Positions 58,094-64,000 of a DNA stretch of 64,000 nucleotides are shown here, in pieces. A program made the position numbers and the translations under genes. Each line of letters begins with the position of its first letter. Position 1 is the first letter of the stretch. Source of the stretch: Lepus europaeus (Eukaryota > Chordata > Mammalia > Lagomorpha > Leporidae); the NCBI RefSeq assembly GCF_033115175.1, contig NC_084850.1:100751439-100815438 (forward strand), read 5' to 3'. Under the pieces are notes generated by a model. The model was not told the DNA's origin and searched no databases. It worked only from the letters and a program-made list of their open reading frames with translations.

Positions 58094-58416
58094 GGCCGGC
58101 GCCGTGGCTCAACAGGCTAATCCTCCGCCTTGCGGCGCCGGCACACCAGGTTCTAGTCCCGGTCGGGGCACCGATCCTGTCCCGGTTGCCCCTCTTCCAG
58201 GCCAGCTCTCTGCTGTGGCCAGGGAGTGCAGTGGAGGATGGCCCAAGTGTTTGGGCTCTGCACCCCATGGGAGACCAGGAGAAGCACCTGGCTCCTGCCA
58301 TCGGAACAGCGCGGTGCGGCGGCCATTAGAGGGTGAACCAACAGCAAAGGAAGACCTTTCTCTCTGTCTCTCTCTCTCTCTCACTGTCCACTCTGCCTGT
58401 CAAAGGAAAAAAAAAA
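58094..58416 (+). repeat. Nested C-repeat SINE 2 (young type)
   Basis: GGCCGGCGCCGTGGCTCAAC to an A-rich tail. AGAAGTGGAGCA is duplicated at 58082-58093 and 58416-58427, which proves insertion into the outer SINE. Confidence 0.95.
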
Positions 58417-58690
58417 GAAGTGGAGCAGCTGGGACTCAATCCAGAGCCCACAAGGGATGCCAGCACTGCAGGTGGAGATTTGGCTTACTGCGCCAGAGCA
58501 CCAGCCCCTCCACCATTCATATCTATGTTTGTACCCGATAGGGACTGTCTGGGCAAACTTACTGAATGCCTACTAGATATACACAAAGTTGAGTTGGGAA
58601 TTTGCAGAATTCTCTGAGAGTCTTGGGCTCCAGTTTCTCAGTTTCTGGCTTTTTTTTTTTTAGCTGTCAGAGCTCCAATTGTACCCTAAC

Positions 58691-59067
58691 TCAGATGTTT
58701 GGAATGACAACATCCCTTGGGTGGAAAGAGAAGCCTAACCCAGTGTGGTCAGTTAACAGAAGCAACACTTGAGGGAGAGCTATGCCAAAAGCTCTGGCTG
58801 ACTCCCAGAACCGGGCCTCCTTGCTTGTTGCCAGGTAGGTCACCCTGCGATTGGGACCATGGGACAAGGACAGGCCAGCCTCAGCCATGTCCAGACCTGG
58901 GCAGACTGCCAGGTAGGCATGACCAGACGACCAAAACACATCTCTGGTGACCATAAATCCACCAGGATGACTACTGGGCTTGGAGCCACGGGGGAACAGG
59001 GGCACCACTGACACTGGGGGCGTGCAGCAGTGAAGAGGCAGGGAGAAGCTGCAGGTCTCCGGCCACC
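58691..59067 (-). other. Unrecognised open segment next to the distal palindrome arm
   Basis: On the minus strand an open frame enters from the duplicated arm and continues for about 125 codons through unique sequence (VTRDVFWSSGHAYLAVCPGL ... HPRDVVIPNI) to TGA at 58691. About 40 bases later lies an A11 run (about 58650-58660), which could be a retrocopy tail. The composition is protein-like rather than repeat-like, but I do not recognise a family and see no start of its own. It could be a retrocopy fragment, an exon, or chance. Confidence 0.3.
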
Positions 59068-60556
59068 CAGGCCCCGCCTTGTCTGCTCCACACTCTTTCC
59101 TTGTGACAGGTGGTAAACACTGCAGCTCTGGCGCCCAAGCGGCGGTGGCAGCGGGCAGGGACCAAGCGACAGAGACTGGGACCCAGGGCCCCCCTACCCA
59201 CACCCGTGCCTGCACCCCAGCCAAGGGGAGATACACCAGACCATAGGAGGGGAGGGGAGGGGGGGGGAAGGGGCGCTCTCAGAAGTGCGGGAGCGACCGA
59301 CGAGCGGGGAGCGTCTGCCCGTCTGTGGTCACTAGGACACCTGGGCACTCAGTCCATGGTGAACCGGGAGGCGGGGCTGGGGGCCTCTGGACATCTGTGC
59401 AGGGGGACCCTGGAGGTGCCTGGGCCATGTGGGGAAACGGGACCTCTGAGAGAGGGCACTCAGGCAGTCCACAGGGGTTGTCTAGGCTATTTAGAGGGAG
59501 GCCGGGGTGCCAGGGCTATAAGGCGGAGGCCGTGCTTTCTCGGGAAATCGGGGCGAACGGGGGACCCCCCGGAGATACCGGGGGAAGGAATGTGGCATCC
59601 AGGGTCGGGAGAGGCAGTCGGGGAGCTCCAGGGAAATTCCTAGGATGCTCGGAGACACCCAGGACGAATACAACGCAGTGGCTCGGTCCACGGACGCGAC
59701 GAGGGCAGGCGGGGATGCGCGGGCTGACCCGCCGTGATCGGGGGTGGGGGGGAAGGAGGGCATTCGGTGACTTTCTGCACTATCAAGGGAGTGAGCGCGG
59801 TGGGTGTCTCTGGGTATCTCAAGGGGCATTTCGAGGTCTTGGGACGTCTGGAAGTGTGATGGGTTGTCGAGGCTGGGGGTCGGCGCTGACCTGTCCCCCT
59901 TTCCCTCCTGCAGGCCGCAGCTTTCCCCTACCCGCGGCTCCCGGCTCGACAACTCTGGGATCCGCCCCACGCGCGAACCCTGGCGGCAGAAGCTGCTGTC
60001 AACGGGTGATCCCGGGTGTGCAGGACCTGTACCACACTGCGCATGCGTCTAAAGGGGGGGGGAGGCTACGTGTAGGGGACGGGGCCTAAAGGGGCGGGGC
60101 CGGAAAGCAGCTGCGTTCTGAGGCGGTGTCTTAAAGCCATTAATGACGCACTTGGGCGTGGCCAATAGGTGTGGTTCAGTGGAGGCAGGGACCCAGAGAG
60201 TGCGGTCAGCGGCGGAGCCTTGGGGTCATCCTCTAATCTTCTTTAAAGGTTACCGCAGGAGGCGAGTGCTAAAGTAGCTTTGGGTGGGCTGCTGGATTTC
60301 TTTTCTGGTCCTCAGGGCTTGGCACTTCTTTTCTGAGGAGGCGGGGTCTAGAGATGCTTAGGGCGGGTCGTCAGAGGAGGGGCGGGCCTGGAATGGCAGG
60401 TAGTTCAGAGGCGGGGCCTGGAAGTTTGAGGAGCCCAATCCCGGAGCAGCACCCTCCAGGGTGGAGCTAAAGGTGTTATTTGAGGGGCGGGGGTCTGCGT
60501 GTTAGTAGCAGGCAGAAGGAAGGTGTCAAGGATTATTCAATTATCCGGGCCCAGGA
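59068..60556 (+). repeat. Inverted duplication, distal arm
   Basis: It is a reverse-orientation copy of 51338-52755, lying in MAGIX sense on the plus strand. The inner boundary is at GGCGGGGCC next to 59068 and the outer at ATCCGGGCC near 60556. Block 59943-60281 is strongly diverged; the rest is nearly identical apart from a 30-bp insertion at 59554-59583 and repeat-length changes near 59,250-59,270. Confidence 0.93.
59914..60057 (+). pseudogene. Decayed copy of MAGIX exon 2
   Basis: The acceptor CTCCTGCAG and the first ~29 bases match MAGIX exon 2 exactly. Beyond CGCGGCTCCC the copy diverges: an 89-base ungapped stretch has 26 mismatches by my count (about 71% identity). It carries a 2-base length difference and an in-frame TGA (GTCAACGGGTGATCC) and lacks the exon's GTGCGT donor. 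It has no copy of exon 1 or of the PDZ exons nearby. Confidence 0.82.
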
Positions 60557-60654
60557 TTTTTTTTTTAATGTTGACCCTCAGTAGTATGACGTTTGAGACT
60601 CCATGCACACCTCACAGTGCTGCCTGCCTGCCATTCTTCCTTCCTTCCTTTCCT

Positions 60655-60945
60655 TTCTTTCTGCAGAGTTACAGAGAGACAGAGAGAGAGGTCTTCCATC
60701 TACTGGTTCACTCCCCAAATGGCCACAATAGCCAGGGCTGGGCCAAGCTGAAGCCAGGAACCAAGAGCTTCCTCCAGGTCTCCCAAGCAGGTTCATGGGC
60801 CCAGAGACTTGGGCCATCCTCTGCTGTCTCCCAGGCACATTAGAAGGGAGCTGGATTGGAAATGGTGCAGCTGGGACTCCAGTGGGATCCCCTCTGGGAT
60901 GCCAGAGTAGCAGGGTGTGGATTAACCCACTACAACACCACCACC
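60655..60945 (-). repeat. C-repeat SINE, minus orientation
   Basis: TGCAGAGTTACAGAGAGACAG start (after a TTCC-rich run) through GGTGTGGATTAACCCACTAC. It lies just outside the distal palindrome arm. Confidence 0.85.
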
Positions 60946-60967
60946 ACCCCCAGGATCATTTTTATTT

Positions 60968-61267
60968 AAGGCGGAGCCTTGAGCCCTGTGTTGTTACTCC
61001 AGCATCCCAAATCAGAGAAAGGATTTGAGTCCTGGCTGTGCTGCTTCTGATCCAGCTCCCTGGTGATGCGCCTGGGAAAACAGAGGAACATGGCCCAATT
61101 ATTTGGTCCCCTGTCAGTCACATAGGAAATCCAGATGGAGTTCCAGGTTCCAGGCTTCCTCCTGGGCCGGCCCTGGCTGTTGCAGGCCATTTGTGAAGTG
61201 AACCAGGAGATGGAAGATCTGTCTGTGTCACTGCATTTCAAATCAATAAAGTTTAAATTTAAAAAAT
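60968..61267 (+). repeat. Old C-repeat SINE
   Basis: Motifs TTTGAGTCCTGGCTGTGCTG, CATGGCCCAATTATTTGGTCC and ATTTCAAATCAATAAAG in order. Confidence 0.8.
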
Positions 61268-61420
61268 GGTTATTTGAAGAGCTGTGGCAACAGTTACATT
61301 GTTGCAGAGGCCAGAATATGAATTCAAAGAGCTGGCGGCTAGAATGTTAACTTAGGGGCAAGGCCTAGGAAGTTTCCATGAAGAATCTCTAACGGCTTTC
61401 TCATTGCCTTCACTCCCTAG

Positions 61421-61511
61421 TCAGTATTATGGAAGACCCTGAAGACAACAATAAGGAGGACACTCATCTGCCCCAAGACCCCCCTGCCTCCCCTGAAGAG
61501 GTGATACCATG
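61421..61511 (+). other. Candidate orphan coding exon
   Basis: CACTCCCTAG precedes and GTAAAT follows a stretch with an ATG at 61429 and 27 open codons of acidic, proline-containing sequence (MEDPEDNNKEDTHLP...). The codons look non-repetitive, and the acceptor and donor are plausible. I do not recognise the protein; X-linked cancer/testis families have short acidic exons, but there is no specific match. Confidence 0.25.
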
Positions 61512-61983
61512 GTAAATACAGTAAGACGTGAAAACCTGGGGTCTTTGTGGGATCTGTGATCAGTCCATGGTGCTGGAGATGGCTTTATTAAACCTTGGGG
61601 AGGCTACTGGAGGGTAATGAGGTTGGTGGAGTAAAATGGGAGGTGGAGGGCAGTGAATAAAGCCAAGCTGAGAATCCAGCAGAAGCCCTGAGGCAGTATC
61701 ACAATTTGGTAAGATGCTAAACTCTGGAGCTAGGCAACCCGGATTCGAATCTGACTCCACTGTGACCAGCTTCATCACCTTGGGTATCTCATCCAATCTC
61801 TTTGTGAAAATGAACTACTCAAATGTAAAAGTAATATATGAGGGTACTTCCAACAGTCACATGGGAATGTAAAGATAAATTGATTTGGGGTATGGAAATT
61901 TAGAAATCTATGCATAGTTTGTTCATAATATGCATTTCCACGAACTTTTTGAAGTACACTTCTATTTTAAGAATCAGAAACAG

Positions 61984-62320
61984 AGGCCGCTGTTGTGGCA
62001 TAGTGGATAAAGCCACTGCTTACAATGCTGGCATCCCATATGACTGCCAGTTCGAGTCCTGGCAGCTCCACTTCCAATCCATGTGCCTGGGAAAGCAGGT
62101 GAGAATGGCCCAAGTGCTTGGGCCCCAAACCCACGTGGGAAACCTGGGTGGAGTTTCAGGCTTCTGGCTTCAGCCTGGACCAGCACTAGCTGTTGTGGCC
62201 ACTTGGAGAGTAAACCAGGTCTCAAACCAATGCCTATGTGGGATGCCGGCACTGCAGGCGGTGGCTTTACCTGCTATGCCACCTCTCTTCTTTCCAACAA
62301 ATAAATAAATTTTAAAAATT
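61984..62320 (+). repeat. C-repeat SINE
   Basis: GGCCGCTGTTGTGGCATAGTG head, GTTCGAGTCCTGGCAG B box and AACAAATAAATAAATTTTAAAA tail. Confidence 0.88.
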
Positions 62321-62637
62321 TCCTAAGCCTCCAATTCCCTGCCATCCATGATCCAGTCCCTACATATCAATCTTGCTTCATTTCCTGCCATCTACCAGAA
62401 CACCTGTTCAGTTTTCAGCACCCCTCCCACTACTGGAAGTAGTACTGGGCACAATTAATCTCCTTTCTGCCTTCTCAACCACTGTATGTGTGCATTCTTA
62501 ATCATACGTGTAACCCCTGGCATTTCCAATATCTCATATGGTTACCTTGGGGGCAAGGTACTGCAACAGGACAGGTACTCAATGTTTACTGAATGAACAA
62601 CACAATAAATGGTTGATTTTGCAAAACTTGAATACAG

Positions 62638-62947
62638 GGGCTGGTGCTGTGGTGTAAAGGGTTAAGATACCTCCTGCCATGCCAGCATCCCACATGGGCA
62701 CTGAGTCCCAACTGCTCCACTGCGGATCCAGCTCCCTGCTAATGCAGTTGAGAAGCAATGAAAGATGGCCCAAGTTCTTGGGCCTCTGCACCCATGTGGG
62801 CAACCCATATGAAGCTCCTGGCTGTGGCCTGGCTGGACCTCAGCCATTGCAACCATTTGGGAAGTGAACCAGCATATGGAAGATTCTCTATCTCTCCCTC
62901 TTTCTAACTCTTACCTTTCAAATAAATAAATAAATCTTTAAAAAAAA
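62638..62947 (+). repeat. C-repeat SINE
   Basis: GGGGCTGGTGCTGTGGTGTAAAG head to CAAATAAATAAATAAATCTTT plus an A7 tail. Confidence 0.9.
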
Positions 62948-63289
62948 CTTGAATATAATCTTTCTTAACTGTATGGCAATGTTTGCTACTCCTGATTTTG
63001 TATTCAGGATTAAGGAAAGACAGAAAAAATGTCTTTCCTCCCCTTATATTTTCACTACACAGTTTTGTATCAGCACCAGAGTAGGCTGACATGATCTCAT
63101 GGGTACCTGTCAGGAGTGATTAGAGACCAGGTGTGAATCAGCTGTGAAGGTAAGACTCTCAGGGACCTGTGTAAAACCTGTATTGTGCACACTGCCTCAG
63201 GAAATGGGTATCATTTCAGCCATGGACAGTTTGCCCTGCAGGCAATACAGCAGTGCAGAAACCTGGCAGGCTCTACCTTAACCAAGTGT

Positions 63290-63655
63290 ATTAGTCAGCT
63301 TTTCATAACTATAAGTATATACCCAAGACAGCTTAACATTATAAAGAAAAGAGATTTACTTTGGCTTATAACTCTGGAGGGTCACAGTCTGTGATCATGC
63401 AGGCCCTGTTGGTTCAGCCCCTAGTGATGGCCTTATTGCTGGCTGAGTCCCAAGGTAGCACAGGGCACCACATGGCAAGAAAGAAAGGAAGTAAACTACT
63501 CTGTGTCTCTATTCTCATAAAGCCATCAGGATTTAGTCATGGAGGCTCCGTCTTAAATGACCTCATGCAGTGTAATCGTTTCCCAAAAGCCTCACCTGGA
63601 AAAACCATAATGGTACTGTTTCCACCCTCTCAGAACCATTAGCATAAGTCTTTCA
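63290..63655 (+). mobile_element. MaLR-like solitary LTR, fossil
   Basis: It opens TGTATTAGTCAGCTTTTCATAAC and shows CTTTGGCTTATAACTCTGGAGG, GGCCTTATTGCTGGCTGAGT and CCACCCTCTCAGAACCATTAGC-type steps similar to MaLR/ERVL LTRs. No internal genes are seen. It is degraded and the family assignment is tentative. Confidence 0.5.
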
Positions 63656-63661
63656 GGACTT

Positions 63662-64000
63662 GGGGCTGGCATCGTGGCCTTGTTAAGTCACTGCCTGCAG
63701 CATCAGCATCCCATATGGGTGCCTGTTCCAGTCCCAGCTGCTCCGCCTGCAGTCCAGCTCCCTGCTAATGCTCCTGAGAAAGCAGCCAAGGATCGTCTGA
63801 GTGCTTCTGCCCCTGCCACCGATATGGGAGGCCCAGATGGAGTTCCAGCCTCCTGGCTTCAGCCTGGCCCAGCCCCAGCCATTGAGACCATCTGGGGAGT
63901 CAATCAGCAGATGGAAGAGCTCTCTCTGATTCTCCCTGTTTCACTGTAAAAAAATAATAAACCAATCTTTTTAAAAATAAATAAATAAATCCTTTAAAAA
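63662..64000 (+). repeat. C-repeat SINE reaching the window end
   Basis: GGGGCTGGCATCGTGGCCTTG head, CATATGGGTGCCTGTTCCAG, and a terminal AAAATAAATAAATAAATCC tail at the edge of the window. Confidence 0.88.

Larger units (their letters stand above)
57535..58508 (-). repeat. C-repeat SINE (minus) carrying two nested SINEs
   Basis: The outer minus-strand element begins TTAAAGATTTATTTGTTTGTTTG and ends CCAGAGCACCAGCCCC. It is broken by plus-strand SINEs at 57572-57895 and 58094-58416. Confidence 0.88.

Noticed and set aside
59325-60089. 254-codon plus-strand frame in the distal arm as a new gene
   Set aside because: It is mostly the mirror of MAGIX intron 1 sequence, is Gly/Arg-rich and has a mirrored equivalent in the proximal intron; it is composition-driven.
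51338-60556. Palindrome as a pure assembly artefact
   Set aside because: The arms differ by a diverged 300-bp core, a 30-bp insertion and repeat lengths, which a duplicated contig would not show; long reads are still needed for the exact junctions.
60600-64000. GPKOW, the next human gene after MAGIX
   Set aside because: No G-patch or KOW coding sequence is visible; the gene may lie beyond the window or be displaced.

Overview
The window is vertebrate, mammalian, nuclear DNA: five multi-exon genes with GT-AG introns, CpG-rich promoters, and many interspersed repeats. Most repeats are tRNA-like SINEs of the lagomorph C-repeat type. They start GGCCGGCGCCGTGG or GGGGCCGGCACTGTGG, carry a GGTTCGAGTCC-type B box, and end in a CT-rich stretch plus an A-rich tail. 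This points to rabbit (Oryctolagus) or a close relative. The gene set and order match the human Xp11.23 block CACNA1F-SYP-PRICKLE3-PLP2-MAGIX, so this is very probably X chromosome.

Layout. 1-16.3 kb (+): the last 34 exons of CACNA1F, from the domain II pore to the stop, with all reading phases closing (1,324 codons plus stop). 16.3-19.4 kb: intergenic repeats. 19.5-30.6 kb (+): complete SYP (313 codons), with a REST/NRSE-like site just inside intron 1 and a 3'UTR intron. 32.1-41.4 kb (+): complete PRICKLE3 (613 codons). 42.0-44.8 kb (-): complete PLP2 (152 codons), tail to tail with PRICKLE3. 48.8-52.9 kb (-): complete MAGIX (323 codons). 53-64 kb: a repeat-dense region with no recognised complete gene.

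The most unusual structure is a large inverted duplication around the MAGIX 5' half. About 1.4 kb of MAGIX (part of intron 1, exon 2, intron 2) at 51.34-52.76 kb recurs inverted at 59.07-60.56 kb, across a 6.3 kb spacer. The outer and inner parts of the arms are almost identical by eye. A central block of about 300-340 bp holding most of exon 2 is only about 70% identical, and the distal copy of that exon is decayed. This pattern is expected of an old inverted duplicate whose flanks are homogenised by gene conversion while the coding exon is kept distinct.

Functionally, CACNA1F (photoreceptor Cav1.4 channel) and SYP (synaptic vesicle protein) are synaptic genes. PRICKLE3 is a PET-LIM protein, PLP2 a MARVEL-family membrane protein and MAGIX a PDZ protein. 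They share a neighbourhood but not an operon-like unit. Splice positions were read from phase, consensus sites and remembered mammalian orthologous proteins. No alignment or database search was run. Repeat boundaries are accurate to about 10-20 bp.
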